A program made the translations under genes and the position numbers. The notes under the pieces were generated by a model. The model did not search any database. It worked only from the letters and a program-made list of their open reading frames with translations, and was not told the origin of the DNA. Shown here piece by piece: positions 11,250 to 21,985 of a stretch of DNA of 64,000 nucleotides. Source of the DNA: Monoplex corrugatus (lineage: Eukaryota > Mollusca > Gastropoda > Littorinimorpha > Ranellidae); NCBI GenBank assembly GCA_030674185.1, contig JAPXFY010000013.1:56786517-56850516 (forward strand). Reading direction: 5' to 3'. Every line of letters begins with the position of its first letter. Positions within the stretch are counted from its first letter, which is position 1.

Positions 11250-12150
11250 TTTTTTCAGTGCTGCTCTTTCATTATGGGTGGTCCTTCAAAGTTCTTTTTT
11301 ATAATGTGTTCTTCGTTTCTGTCATCCTCAAAAAGGTCTTTAATGTATTCTCCCCATCTGTCCAGTATTTTGTCTTTTTCCATGATAAGCGTGCCATTTT
11401 TCGATTTTAAGCAACCAGTTGATGTGCATGTATTTTTCCTGTGGACAATTTCTTCAATTCGTCTGTACATACCCTGAGGATCCATTCTGTGTCGTTCTTC
11501 TATCTCTTTGCATTTTGTGTTAAGCCAAGCTTCCTTAGCTTCATTGCACCTATGCCTGATTTCTTTGTTTATCTTCCTGTATATCTCCTCGTTTCTCTTT
11601 GCCTTCCTCCTTTCCTCCATCAGGCCCAAAATTTCATTAGTCATCCAGCTCTTTTTTGCTTTTCTATCTGTCTTAGGGATTTCTCCACAAGCTTCATTTA
11701 TAGAACTTCTCAACTTTGTCCATTGTTCCTCACTGTCACCACGTCTTCCAGAGCACTGAATTTGTTTTGAACATGTACATTAAATTTTTGACGTATCATT
11801 TCATCTGTCTTTAAGAATCCAAGGTTTAGTTTGATGTTGCTTTTGGTCCGTTTCCTTTTCCTCAATTTTTCAGCCTAAACCTTCCCACTACAGGATTGTT
11901 GTCACTGTTGCAGTCTGCGCCTGGTAGTGGTTTTGCTGACAGTCAAGAATTTCTAATCTTTAGTTGATCAGGATGTAGTCAATTCTATTTTTGGTATTAT
12001 CTCCTGGACTTATCCAAGTCAATTTTCTTCTGTTAGGCTGCTCAAACCAGGTGTTTCCTACTATGAACTCATTCATCTGTGCCCATTCATCTGTTCCCCT
12101 CCCCCCCCCCCCCCCCCGTTCATTTTGTGTACCAAGGCCATGAGGTCCAA

Positions 12151-12666
12151 TTATATCCTCCACCCTATCCTGTCCCACTTTAACATAAAATCTCCCATTA
12201 TGACTGTAACTTCTTGTGATTTAGATTGGACCTTGGCCATCTCTAAAACTTCGTAGAAGTTGTCGATGTCTTCCTGAGTACTTGAGGATGTTGGTGCATA
12301 CACCTGTATGATGTTGATATCAAATGGTTTGCCTTCGAATTTGACCAGTGAAACTCTGTCGGACACTGCCCAGTATCCCTTAACTGCTTTTGATTTGTCT
12401 TTGTCCATTATGATGCCTACTCCTCTTTCATGTGAATTACCACCAGAGTATATCACTGTATGTTCTCCTGATGTTATCATGCCTGCCCCCTTCCATCTCA
12501 CTTCCCCTTGTCCTAAAATACTGATGTTAAGCCTTTCCATCTCCATTTTGATGTTGTCTAATTTACCTTTCTTCAACATTGTTCTGATGTTCCATGTTGT
12601 TATTTTGGTGTTTCTAAGTTTGAATTTTATTTTGGTCGAAGTAGCTGGCTGACGGTCTGGTGTCAC
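12151..12666 (-). CDS. AP-endonuclease-like ORF of RTE-2
   Basis: A 171-codon frame with the exonuclease-endonuclease-phosphatase fold signature of non-LTR elements. It has KITTWNIRTM near the N terminus, GQGEVRWKGAGM (catalytic Glu region), HTVIYSGG, RGVGIIMDK, NIIQVYAPTSSST and VTVIMGDF. It resembles CFDP2-type proteins, which derive from RTE/BovB endonucleases. The frame is lost after MGDF, so the last catalytic motif is displaced to another frame. It would nick target DNA to prime reverse transcription. Confidence 0.83.
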   Translation of the reverse strand: MTPDRQPATSTKIKFKLRNTKITTWNIRTMLKKGKLDNIKMEMERLNISILGQGEVRWKGAGMITSGEHTVIYSGGNSHERGVGIIMDKDKSKAVKGYWAVSDRVSLVKFEGKPFDINIIQVYAPTSSSTQEDIDNFYEVLEMAKVQSKSQEVTVIMGDFMLKWDRIGWRI

Positions 12667-12973
12667 CTGCGCTGCATGACAGCCCCTACGGACGAAGGTG
12701 CTCCACAGGAGCGCCTATTGACGTCGTTAATTTTCTTCTTTCTCTTTCTCCTGTCCATGGTTTTCCTGGGGAAAACTACGATGTGGTTTCCTCTTGCCTT
12801 CCATCGTTTTTTTTTTCAGGGTTAAATCCCTTAGCCTTACTCTCTCCCGAGATGTCCACAAGGCAGTGGAGCTATTTACCCATAGCTTGGGGATCTGGTT
12901 CGTTGGCACCAGGGCATGTCCACACGCCAGTGGGCCTGCATGCCTCATGTCTGGGGGCCAGACCTCCTCCAAG

Positions 12974-14590
12974 CGTATATGTTCAAACACAAAATCAGTG
13001 CTCTGAAAGACGTTCATGACGGTGAACAATCAAAATATCTGAGAAACTCAATAAATGAAGTTTGTGAAGAAATCCCTAGTGCTGAAAGAAAAGCAAAGAA
13101 ACTTGGATGAAAAAGAAATTTTAGGATGGATAGATGAATGGAAGATGGTAAAGGAAATAAGAGGAAGAATACAAAAGAGGCATGATAGGAAATCAGGAAT
13201 AGATGCAATGAATCTAAGGAAGCTTAGCTAGATACAAAGGGCAAAGAAATAGAAGCCCAACACAGAACATACCCTAAGTTTATGTACAGAAACACTGAAG
13301 AAAGTGCCTACAGGAAAAAGTCGTACACGTTGCTTAAAATCTAAAGAAGGTATGATTATTATGAAAAAAAAACCCAAATCATCAGCTAGATGGAGAGAAT
13401 GCATTAAAGACTTTTTGATAATGATAGAAAGAAGGAGCACATTGTAAGAAAGATCGTTGAAGGACTACCAATAATGAAAGATGAACCTAGAGCAACGTTG
13501 ATAAAGATGAAATGAGGGGGAAAAATGGGATCAGACAATATTATTGTAGAAATAATTGGGGCTCTAGATGAATTTGGATTAAAAAAAAAAAGTAACAGTC
13601 CTCCTCAATGAAAATTTTGACACCAGGAAAATTCGTGAACACATGTCAATTTTCATTGCACTTCTACAGAAATCAGGAGTTATAGAATGCAAACTCCATC
13701 ATACAATCAGCTTGATGAGTCGTATGGCAAAGATTCTACGAAGAATAATCATGATGAGGACAAAGAACAAAATGAAACGAGAAGTAGCAGAAGAACGATG
13801 CGAATTCGTTGAAGGGAAAGGAACTACTAATGACATAGACAATTTATGAACTCTCATAGAAAGATCAATTGAGTTGAATGGGGATTTATATTTGATTATA
13901 CCAAGGCTTTATTGGGTAAGACACGAAGAATTGATCAACTGACTGGAAAAGTGCAATATGAGAATAAGAAGTAACATGTATTGGGAAGAAAGAGTAGCAA
14001 TGAAAGTAGAAAATAATAAAAGCTCTTTCAAAATATCAAAAAAGGGTCAGGCAGGGATGTGTTCTATCACCAGATTTATTTTCATTTCACAGTGAAACCA
14101 TCATGAGATATCTAAAATAATGTCCCGGTATAAAGGTTAAAGAAAAAACAATTAAACAATCTTCTTTATGCAGACGACACTATTCTGATTGCAGAAAATT
14201 AAAAAGACCTACAAAATCTTGTGAATAAAACAGAAATAGAAAGCAGAAATAGAAGGGCTAGAATTAAATAGCAACGAGACTGAACTCATGGTAATCAGTA
14301 AAAAACAAGAAATCCCCTCATGTAAAATAACAAAAAATGTATAATATTGAGACAAGTTCATAAGTTTAAATAGAAATATCCGACAGAAATGGCCAAGATA
14401 AAACAACATTCAAGAAAATGAAACGCGTTCTTACCAACAAATGCCTTACAATTAAAATCAGGAAGAGTTCTTCAGTGTTGTATAGAAACAATACCATTGC
14501 ACAGAAGCGAAATGTGGACACACAAATTGAGAACATGATTGAGACAGCTGAAATGTGGCTTCTAAGAAGAATGTAAAGAGTTCCATTCAC
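12974..14590 (+). mobile_element. RTE-1, remainder (RT region), left arm
   Basis: Continues the element broken at 9766: 'SALKDVHDGEQSKYLRNSINE' linker, RT remnants ('RMAKILRRIIMMRTKNKMKRE' near 13710, 'LLYADDTILIAEN' near 14165). It is truncated at about 14590, before the 3' tail retained in the right arm at 55313-55640. Many stops and indels are present. It lies in the intron that splits the lectin domain, as in the right copy. Confidence 0.78.
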
Positions 14591-14830
14591 TGTTACAGTA
14601 TGTTTAAATTTTGAGATAGGCGCACTTACCTCACGTACTGTTATGTTTGAACTTTGAGATAACCACACCAGTTACCTCAGATATTTGGTTTAAACTTTGA
14701 GAAAGTAATAAAACAATTACCTCATGGACCGCTATGTTTGAATTCAACAAAACCATAACAGTTACTCATGTACTGATACATTTGAGATTTGAGAAGGCCA
14801 TCAATTCATTGTACTTGAACCTGTTTTAAT
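14591..14830. repeat. ~43-50-bp tandem repeat, left arm
   Basis: Four to five imperfect copies of a unit containing 'TATGTTTGAACTTTGAGATA...CAGTTACCTCA'. The mirror-image array in the right arm at about 54990-55312 (unit 'TCAAAGTTCAAACATAACAG') is more regular. The array therefore predates the duplication. Confidence 0.8.
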
Positions 14831-14989
14831 TTGTAAGGTTCTGCTAGCTTCCAGATTTTCCAGATCTGTATTTGAATAAATAGTTCTATTTTATAGATTT
14901 TGTTTTCATCACAATCGATTTACTGCGAGAAATTCAGACTGGTGAGAGCATCTTGCGTTAGTGCAGTACAATGCTAGAGACTTTTTAAT

Positions 14990-15228
14990 CACGTCTTTAT
15001 ATTTACTAATGAAAATCTGCAGCGTTTTGCCCAGTGACAACTCCTTTGCTGCTGTCAGTTCTTTTCCTTGCTCTTAGTGCAAATTACATCTGGAACCTTG
15101 GTTTATCCTCTTAGACCATCATCAGAAAGGACGGGGGAGGGAAGTCCTTGTCCAAATGGTGGTTGAAACTTTGATGAACATTTTGATTTCAAAGCGAGTG
15201 CATTTAATCACTGTGTTACTGTGTCACT
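14990..15228 (-). mobile_element. tRNA-derived SINE, left-arm copy (disrupted by a LINE at its head)
   Basis: On the minus strand the head reads like a tRNA ('CAGTGATTAAATGC' for the A box). The body ends with segments shared with the right-arm copy (54565-54800) and the spacer copy (34405-34665), such as 'GATAAACCAAGGTTCC', 'GCAAGGAAAAGAAC' and 'AGCAAAGGAGTTGT'. An L2/CR1-type LINE begins immediately at its tRNA end. Confidence 0.65.
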
Positions 15229-15580
15229 GTTACTGTCTCTCTCCTCACACTCCTTGATCTGTCTGCAGCCTTTGATACCATTGATCATGGTATTCTCCTT
15301 TCTAGACTTCATCATACTTTGGCATCTCTGACATTGCCCTGTCCTGGTTCACTTCATACCTATCAAACAGAAAACAAACTGTTCTCATTAATGGCACTTA
15401 CTCTCAACCTGCATACCTGACCTGTGGTGTTCCACAAGGATCTGTCCTTGGCCCTGTTCTTTTCACTCTTTACACCTCCCCCTGTCCACCATCATCAACT
15501 CCCACTCTATAAAACACCATTTCTATGCTGATGACACCCAACTTCAAGACAGTGACTCACCTGATAATATACAGCGCCTG

Positions 15581-16342
15581 TTGACTCGCACCACTGAGTG
15601 TTACTCGGACATTAAGAACTGGATGACGTTCAACAAACTTCAGCTTAATGACGACAAGACAGAAGCTATCCTCATTGGCACCCGTCAGAAACTTTCTCAG
15701 CTGCCTCCTCTTTCTCTCCCATTATGTAACACATCAGTCCCAATTTCTGATTCAGCTAAAAACCTTGGTGTCTGCATTGACTCTACCCTCTCCATGAACA
15801 ACTTTGTTTCTCAAACTGCCAGATCTTGCTACTATCATCTCCATCGTATAAGGCTGATCAGGAAGTATCTCTCTGTCGAAACAACTGCAAAACTCGTTCT
15901 CTCCTTCATAATGTCTCGCATTGACTATTGCAATTCACTCCTGTCTGGTCTTCCTGCCTCCACCATTCACATCCTACAGCGCATTCAAAACAATGCTGTA
16001 CGCCTTGTACTCAAAAAGAAAAAAGCTGACCACATATCTCCTCTCCTGGCACAACTTCACTGGCTCCCTGTATCAAAGCGCATACAGTACAAACTAGACA
16101 CCATGTGCTACAAAAGCCTCAATAACGCAGCCCCCGATTACCTGTCAAGCCTACTTGAGATCTATCTTCCCTCACGTACCCTCCGCTCTGCCTCCGATCC
16201 TCTGACTTTTCGCTTTCCACGCACTAAGCTCAATACCTATGGTCCACGAGCCTTCTCTGTTTCTGGTCCACTCTCCTGGAACAAACTTCCTCTCTCAGTC
16301 CGTCAGCAGCCTACTTTTATCTCCTTCAAGTCCGCTCTCTAA
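15581..16342 (+). CDS. C-terminal part of L2/CR1-type reverse transcriptase
   Basis: A 253-codon open frame starts just downstream of the YADD box. It contains NKLQLNDDKTEAILIG, NLGVCIDSTLSM, CYYHLHRIRLIRKYL, RIDYCNSLLSGLP, LQRIQNNAVRLV, HWLPVSKRIQYKL, FSVSGPLSWNKLP and a final FISFKSAL. These are the ordered landmarks of the RT thumb and C-terminal domain of CR1/L2-like LINEs. The start codon is simply the first Met after an upstream frame disruption, so this is a fragment of the element's ORF2 and not a host gene. It is the most intact transposon ORF in the window. Confidence 0.9.
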   Translation: MTRTTECYSDIKNWMTFNKLQLNDDKTEAILIGTRQKLSQLPPLSLPLCNTSVPISDSAKNLGVCIDSTLSMNNFVSQTARSCYYHLHRIRLIRKYLSVETTAKLVLSFIMSRIDYCNSLLSGLPASTIHILQRIQNNAVRLVLKKKKADHISPLLAQLHWLPVSKRIQYKLDTMCYKSLNNAAPDYLSSLLEIYLPSRTLRSASDPLTFRFPRTKLNTYGPRAFSVSGPLSWNKLPLSVRQQPTFISFKSAL

Positions 16343-16532
16343 ACTCACCTTTTCTCCTCTGCATAAAATCCTAACCTCACTCAACCCCCCCCCCCCCCTC
16401 TGCAGCCTGTCTCCGCTCGGAGGGGAATCACATGGTTATAACATATAATTGTATATGCTATGCTCTCTATAATTTTCCATTGCTTTTATTCTTGCTTTTA
16501 TTGCTTTTATTCTTTCTCCCCATTTATAGCCA

Positions 16533-16582
<50 letters not shown>

Positions 16583-16616
16583 CGTGTGTGTGCGTGCGTG
16601 CGTGCGTGCGTGTGTG
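16533..16616. repeat. (TG)n array in the LINE 3' UTR
   Basis: TG repeats with TGCG variants between the LINE stop codon and its 3' terminal motif. Confidence 0.93.
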
Positions 16617-16966
16617 TCTGCTTCAGCGCTTAGATTTGATTTTATCAAGATTTTGCGCTATATAAATATTGTAATTATTATTATTATTACTTCGATTTGA
16701 AGTTCGTAATATTGGAAACAGACACACCTTACAAATGCAGGGCACTGACAGAGATAAATGGACCCTTTCCTGCAGTATATTGTTAAGCTTAACTATTGTG
16801 CAAGATACAACAAATGAGCAGAAAACTGTTTGCTCACTTCATCTACAAATATCGATAGCATGATGATGAAGTGCCACATCACCAAATATCACCAACCCTA
16901 ACCCAAATACTGGTCAGAAGACAAACTCGTTTAACAAATGTTACGTTTATAAATAAAATGGTTTAC

Positions 16967-17220
16967 ATTTCAGGCAATTGAACCGACACCGCCATTCTGA
17001 GGCCAATGAAGGTGGGGACGGGCACATCTCTTTTCTTGATGAAGTTCATCACGTTGTCCCATTCCATGGCGTTGTTCAAAACAGCAAGGTGCCCTCCATA
17101 GCCTGTGCATACGTCTGAGGCATCATTCCAACTGGTGGTTTTTAGCTCAAAGAAGCGATAACAGTTATCTCCAAGCGTCATCAAACTGGGTCCACACAAC
17201 TTCTTGTCTGGGCATCCAAT
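16967..17220 (-). CDS. left-copy exon: N-terminal half of C-type-lectin-like domain
   Basis: The acceptor AG is at 17221-17222 (CTGGTC on plus) and the GTAAAC donor at 16961-16966. The 254 nt run in phase 0 and leave in phase 2, as in the right copy (257 nt, one codon longer). The reading has CTLD features: LCGPSLMTLGDNCYRFFE, a TSWNDASDVCTGYGGHLAVLN segment, then WDNVMNFIKK, and GLRM before the splice. The junction codon (AT/G) joins to YQYTWMWADD in exon 9195-8679. About 78% of residues match the right copy. The exon itself is intact. Confidence 0.9.
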
Positions 17221-17439
17221 CTGGTCAACATTAAAGATATACAATAAAACAACCCTCGCAAAAAATAGTCAAACCGTTCTGACAGTCTCTATTTTATACA
17301 AGATTCTATAAAACAAAACAGAAATTGAAGGAACATAGCTGTTTAAAGTCACATATACATCAGTACAATATGTTGTAATCCACATATAGTTCAACTGGAA
17401 GTTAACAATACCTCAGGACGCCATTGCAGCACTTCTCCT

Positions 17440-18560
17440 AGTGCACATCACTCCTAAGTCTCATTGCTATTTCGTAGTGGAAGAAGCACGACTGACATGG
17501 TGTTTGGCATATGCCGGCTGTAAGAGAAGAGACTCGAACAAAAACGTTCAGACTTCGACATGAAGGTGTACATCCACTTCCACTCAGATTGAAAACCTTT
17601 CAACCTGTGGAGATTCCAAGACAACACCAAAGGGATCAAAGCTGTCATGTGGAAATTTCTCTTTGCAAGTGACCAGGCACAGACTCGCATGGGGTCACCC
17701 GGCTTATCAGTGACCAGTTTGTTAAAGACTGTAAACACTTCTGCCTTGCATTTAGCCTCAGCAACACAGAAGCGATAATTCAGCCAACACAATCACAAAC
17801 TTCTGGCTTTCCATCACCTTCAGTGTCATCAACAAGCAGGTGGTCAAGACTACAAACTATATTACTTGGGCAGTACAGTCAGCAGCTATGCATATATGGT
17901 GCTACAATCTCTGCGACTAAGTCTTCGTTTCGAAGGCTAACAAAGGGGTTGTGATGAAACACCGTGGCGTCTGGCTTGACACAAAGACTGCTGTGTACAA
18001 AAACAATAGCTCTGATCGCCTTGCTTAACTGCTGTAAAATTTGAACTACCTACCAATAGCATTCAACAGCTGGAACTCTTCCACCATCGATGTGTGTGCA
18101 AGACCTGCAACGTCACGTGGCAAGATCGAGTATCCAATCTTTTAAGTTTTAAAGAACAGTCCTTTACCAAGAATACAGTTCGCACTACTCAAAGACCTTC
18201 CTGGACAGGACACGTCTGTATGGAAGACATCCCACGATGTTCCTGTGCAGAGAACTGAAACAAGGACACCACGATGATCAGGAAGACCACCACAGTGATA
18301 CAAGGATACCCTGAAGGCCAATCTGATCAGTTGTGGCCTCAAAACCACCACACAGGAACACACTGCCTGCAACAGAGCATACTGGTGCCAGCAGTGCACA
18401 TGGCCACAATCACAACTGAACAGGGCACAACACCTGCTATTCAATCGAAAACGGACCGGCAGAAGCAGAACCCAAAGCTGCAGGACTCCTTCCCATTATT
18501 GGAGCAGAAAAACACGTGACTCTGCGATTGGTCTTGCGTCCAACATGAAGTACTGAATCA
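17440..18560 (+). mobile_element. LINE C-terminal remnant shared by both arms
   Basis: Plus-strand pieces in different frames match the tail of a widespread non-LTR family: a 'NTEAIIQPTQS' stretch (usual KTEV..QP), 'LFHHRCVCKTCNVTWQDRV' near 18080 and 'SWTGHV..MEDIPR' near 18205. Near 18310 it reads 'DTLKANLISCGLKTTT', followed by 'EHTACNRAYWCQQC' (usual LK..LK.CGI...WE..A.DR..WR). It is heavily decayed. The same segment lies on the opposite strand at 52570-53800. Confidence 0.7.
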
Positions 18561-19171
18561 GATGATAAAGTCAGTATGCCTATTGAACTGTAGGATCAAA
18601 AGAAGAATACATCGTTATATGTTTATCTAAAATGTTATTCAAAAGGACTTTGTATGATATTACAGAACAAACAATTAACCTCGAATAAAAATGAATGAAA
18701 AAGCATGCAAATGAAAAAAAAAGGACTAGAATGAAAAATATCTGTTTCAGGAAGCATAAAAAGTACAAACACATCAGTGTTACTATTCCATGAAGAAATT
18801 ACAACCAACTGCCGTTTGGAACTAGCTTCAATTAAAAGATATTAAAATCTTTCCACAGAAAATCTTTGGACAGACTTGAGCTCAGTGTACATGACAAAAT
18901 TGAAAGAAGCAGTTACACGAACATACCAAGACAAGACTGAAATGTACATTATGCGGTTTGATTGAAAATCAACTACACTTTCCAAATTATTGGACTAAAC
19001 AAGAAATTAAGGGGGGAAATCAGGAGAATATAGATCTGCTTTTAGGACCAGTCAGTGAGTTTTTAGTTTTAAATTCCCATACAAACTTATAAACTTACAC
19101 ACAAACATCAGACCACAGACAGAAAAACATACAGTTAAAGACAGAACAGACAGACGCAGACAGACTGACAG

Positions 19172-19252
<81 letters not shown>

Positions 19253-19303
19253 CACACACACACACACACACACACACTATTTCCTTCTAAAAAAAAACAA
19301 TAC
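18561..19303 (-). other. intron sequence with CA array
   Basis: No exon or element recognised. AT-rich sequence mirrors right-arm 51820-52570. A (CA)n array at 19174-19277 approaches the splice donor of the CUB exon. Confidence 0.7.
19174..19277. repeat. (CA)n array close to the CUB-exon splice donor
   Basis: On the transcribed minus strand this is a (TG)n run starting about 25 nt after the donor. The right copy has a (TG)n run in the same place (51668-51817). Confidence 0.92.
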
Positions 19304-19735
19304 CTTATCTCTCATGTCGGAGCAGAAGATATCAGCACGACAGACAAAGTGTTGACTGAAGGAACCATAATAGGGCACGTTGCAGTCCCACTTGCCACAG
19401 GCAGTTGATGGGGTACTTCAGAGCTCTTGTGGAAAGAGTACAACAAACGGAATCCCGTCCCCTGAACGTGTGTATCCACTGCGAAATCTAACGGACACTG
19501 CTCTAGTAAAGTTTATCACCTTTGGGCTTTCCACAACACTTGTCATCAACAAAAGTATAATTTACCCCTCCCGTGCAGTTAGCAGTGTAGAACACAAGGA
19601 GGGAATCATATCGTATATCAATACTAACAAAACTGATCATTAGCACATGTTCTTTGGGTATATTCAATGTAACGCAGCTGTCCATATGTCGTCTGTATTT
19701 GTCACCACCACTCCAGCCAGGTGTTTCTATGATTC
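19304..19735 (-). pseudogene. left-copy CUB exon, disrupted
   Basis: Splice sites are retained (TTTCAG/GAATC above 19735, GATAAG/GTATTG at 19301-19303). The first part reads as a CUB domain: ETPGWSGGDKY, SCVTLNIPKEHVLMISF, then SLLVFYTANC. An in-frame TAG occurs at 19503-19505 just after a one-base excess relative to the right copy (GATAAACTTTAC/TAG). At least two more single-base length differences follow downstream. The 432-nt length cannot keep the reading phase that the right exon's 440 nt keeps. Residues before the stop are only about half identical to the right copy, far below the neighbouring exons. Confidence 0.85.
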
Positions 19736-20284
19736 CTGAAAAGATCCATGCACCCAGGTCATTCAGTATCATGAAAAAGCAACATCATGAATCAAAATGG
19801 TATCAAAGTCTTGCTCAGTTATTTTGTTTTCCTACAACTTTATCGACACAAGTTTCATTTCAGTTGTCACAAAACAGTGTTACACTGATTTAATGAACCC
19901 TATCATTACCACAAATATATATTGTGTGAAATCTAAATGGCGAGAGTTGCTTACAGTTTATGGCTATCTGTGGATCAGTCATTCCAGAATGGTTCAAGAT
20001 GAACCATTATTCAAAAGTATATCCCTGAAAATCTTTGGAAAAACCAGACCTGTGATTTTGACTGAGATGTTATCTGCAAAAAGTCGACTCAAAAACCCTA
20101 AAACCAACACCACAACAGAAGTTCGATTTGTCAACAGCAAGAGAGATCCAGCTATAAAAGGGACTCAACAACAAACTGGTTCATTGGCTAGTGCATTTTC
20201 AACCTTTGTACTAACAATCCTGGGGAGGGATAGGCTCACCAGATGTCAACTGCCCAAGACACACCACATGAGATGATGAAGATG

Positions 20285-20352
20285 AAAACTAACATTCAGT
20301 CCATACCAAACTAACATTCAGTCCATACCAAACTAACATTCAGTCCATACCA
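20285..20352. repeat. three tandem copies of a 22-bp unit
   Basis: AACTAACATTCAGTCCATAC-type unit, three perfect or near-perfect copies. Not seen in the right arm. Confidence 0.92.
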
Positions 20353-20369
20353 ACTATCCATCTACCAGA

Positions 20370-20820
20370 GTGGTCATCGCCCGGGTCACCAAGGGTCGCG
20401 CATTCGTTGGGTACCGGGACAGAAATAGATAGAAGGCGACAGGTACACCAAGAAATAGAATTCGTGCCAGGAATAATATTGTCATCAGCTCATGCAATGT
20501 GAGAACAGTGAAACAAGCAGGAAGATTAAAGAGCTCACACATGAAATAGACAGATATTGCTGGAACATTTAGACTTTGCGAAGTACGATGGAGAACTTTG
20601 GATAAACAATTACTGACGATACCCACAAGCTGTACTTCAGTGGAAGAGAGGACAGATATGACATGGTGTATGTTTCCTAGTTTACAAAAACACTGTCAAC
20701 GCTGTCATGAGATGCCAGCCAGTTTCAAACAGGCTCATCACCATACGGCTACGGGTAAACCCTTTTTAACATCACCATCATACAAGCGTACGCCCCAACT
20801 TGAGAGTACATGCGGGAATT
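20370..20820 (+). mobile_element. LINE endonuclease N-terminal fragment, left arm only
   Basis: The reading 'SSCNVRTVKQAGRLKS' near 20480-20530, then 'FRLCEVRWRTL' near 20570 and 'QAYAPTLE'-like sequence near 20785, follows the order of non-LTR endonuclease motifs (NVRTL..GRL, CE.RW, .YAPT). Stops and frame changes are present. It belongs to the same broad family as the LINE at 38170-40085. Confidence 0.65.
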
Positions 20821-21769
20821 TTGCAACAGTGAAACCAGCGATAGAGACTTCCGACTATGCGTATTTAGAAATTTGCTGCTTAGTGTTATCGAGAACTGTG
20901 AATTTTTTGTAGTATGCTGAGAATATTCTGTGGGCAGCCACAAGGAGGGGGAATTGCAACAATTTAATTTGAGCAGTTCAAAAAGCACACACCAGTGTTT
21001 TTTGCTGTGTGAATGACCCCGTGTGGGAGGATAACAGCAATGCAGTGAATTTCTAAATACGCGTAGCAACAAAAGCTGGAGCGTGAAACACATGTGAAAT
21101 ATCATCAGAGATTATAAAACCTAAGTTTCCACCAGATAAAAGTGGAATACAATGTTGGTACTGCCAACAAGTATTTGAGCTGTCTGTGCAACTACAGAAG
21201 ATGATATTTTCTTTGACGTGATGAGGAGGGTTTCTGTTTTGTCATGAAACTGTTTGAGTTTGTCTTCCATCAGTCAACTCTTAATGTCTGAAATACACTT
21301 CTCCATGACTCAGATGGTACCGCAAATCTTGCATGAAGGACAAGAATCAAACAGTTGTGTATCATCTGCAAATGACTGACCGGAGATAGAATGTCTTGAG
21401 ATCAAAAAAAGATAAGGCTTTACATACAATGCAAACGGAGCTCAGCCAAAAATCAGCTTTGTGGAAAGCCAGGTTGTACGTCTGTACACTTTGATCTACA
21501 GTCAATGATGCAATGATGCCACAGATACAATTCGAAAGATAAGATAAAAAATGATCATAGTGTAAGTCATAAACCTATGAATTAAGCCCTTCATATTGGT
21601 TAGAGGTTTTGATGTTCTCCCTAATATGTTCGTTATGTGTCTATCGTTCTATCAACTGTCATGGAAACAAATTGTGTTAATGTAGGAAAACGTATCTATT
21701 CATTTGCAGTGTTCTATAAAGTAAAAAAAAAGGATACTACCTCCCTCCCCTCCCCTATATAATGATTGT

Positions 21770-21985
21770 GTGCACACACACATACATAATACACACAGAC
21801 ACACACAGACACACAGACACACACACACACACACACACATAATTATATATATATATATACATATACATGTATATATGTATATACATATATATATATGTAT
21901 ATATAGATATAGATATACACATACAGATGTATATATGTCATATATATCTATATGCATGCATGTATGTGTGTATGTTGTTGTTGAT
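21770..21985. repeat. compound CA / TA / ATGT microsatellite
   Basis: CA-rich run, then alternating TATA/TACA, then a short TGA run at about 21980-22000. Confidence 0.9.

Larger units (their letters stand above)
9767..12973 (-). mobile_element. RTE-2: near full-length RTE-type LINE nested inside RTE-1 (left arm only)
   Basis: Read on the minus strand, the element begins near 12973 with a 5' leader. An endonuclease follows at 12666-12151 (TTWNIRTMLKKGKLD, EVRWKG.G, QVYAPTSS, MGDF). After a linker (11713-11255) comes the reverse transcriptase at 11249-10428, with GKAPGPDN, GIRQGCVLSP and an intact YADD box near 10555. A C-terminal tail (10313-9789) ends in (GAT)n at about 9767-9792. A few frameshifts separate the blocks, so it is a recent but probably inactive copy. 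The flanks AAGTGTATAT (9759-9768) and AAGCGTATAT (at ~12970) form a 10-bp target-site duplication, one base of which overlaps the drawn start. The right-arm RTE-1 has the single unduplicated site. Confidence 0.88.
15229..16690 (+). mobile_element. L2/CR1-type LINE, 5'-truncated, left arm only
   Basis: Starts inside the RT domain ('LLDLSAAFDTIDHGIL' near 15255). It has one frame loss, then YADDTQLQ near 15525, followed by a long open frame to the stop at 16343. A 3' UTR contains a C-run and a (TG)n array. The end is the typical 'GCGCTATATAAATA' followed by (ATT)n at about 16660-16688. The sequence just outside ('CGATTTGAAGTTCGTAATATT') joins directly to the SINE head in the right arm, which is an empty site. 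The insertion therefore happened after the duplication. Clade is inferred from motif style. Confidence 0.88.
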
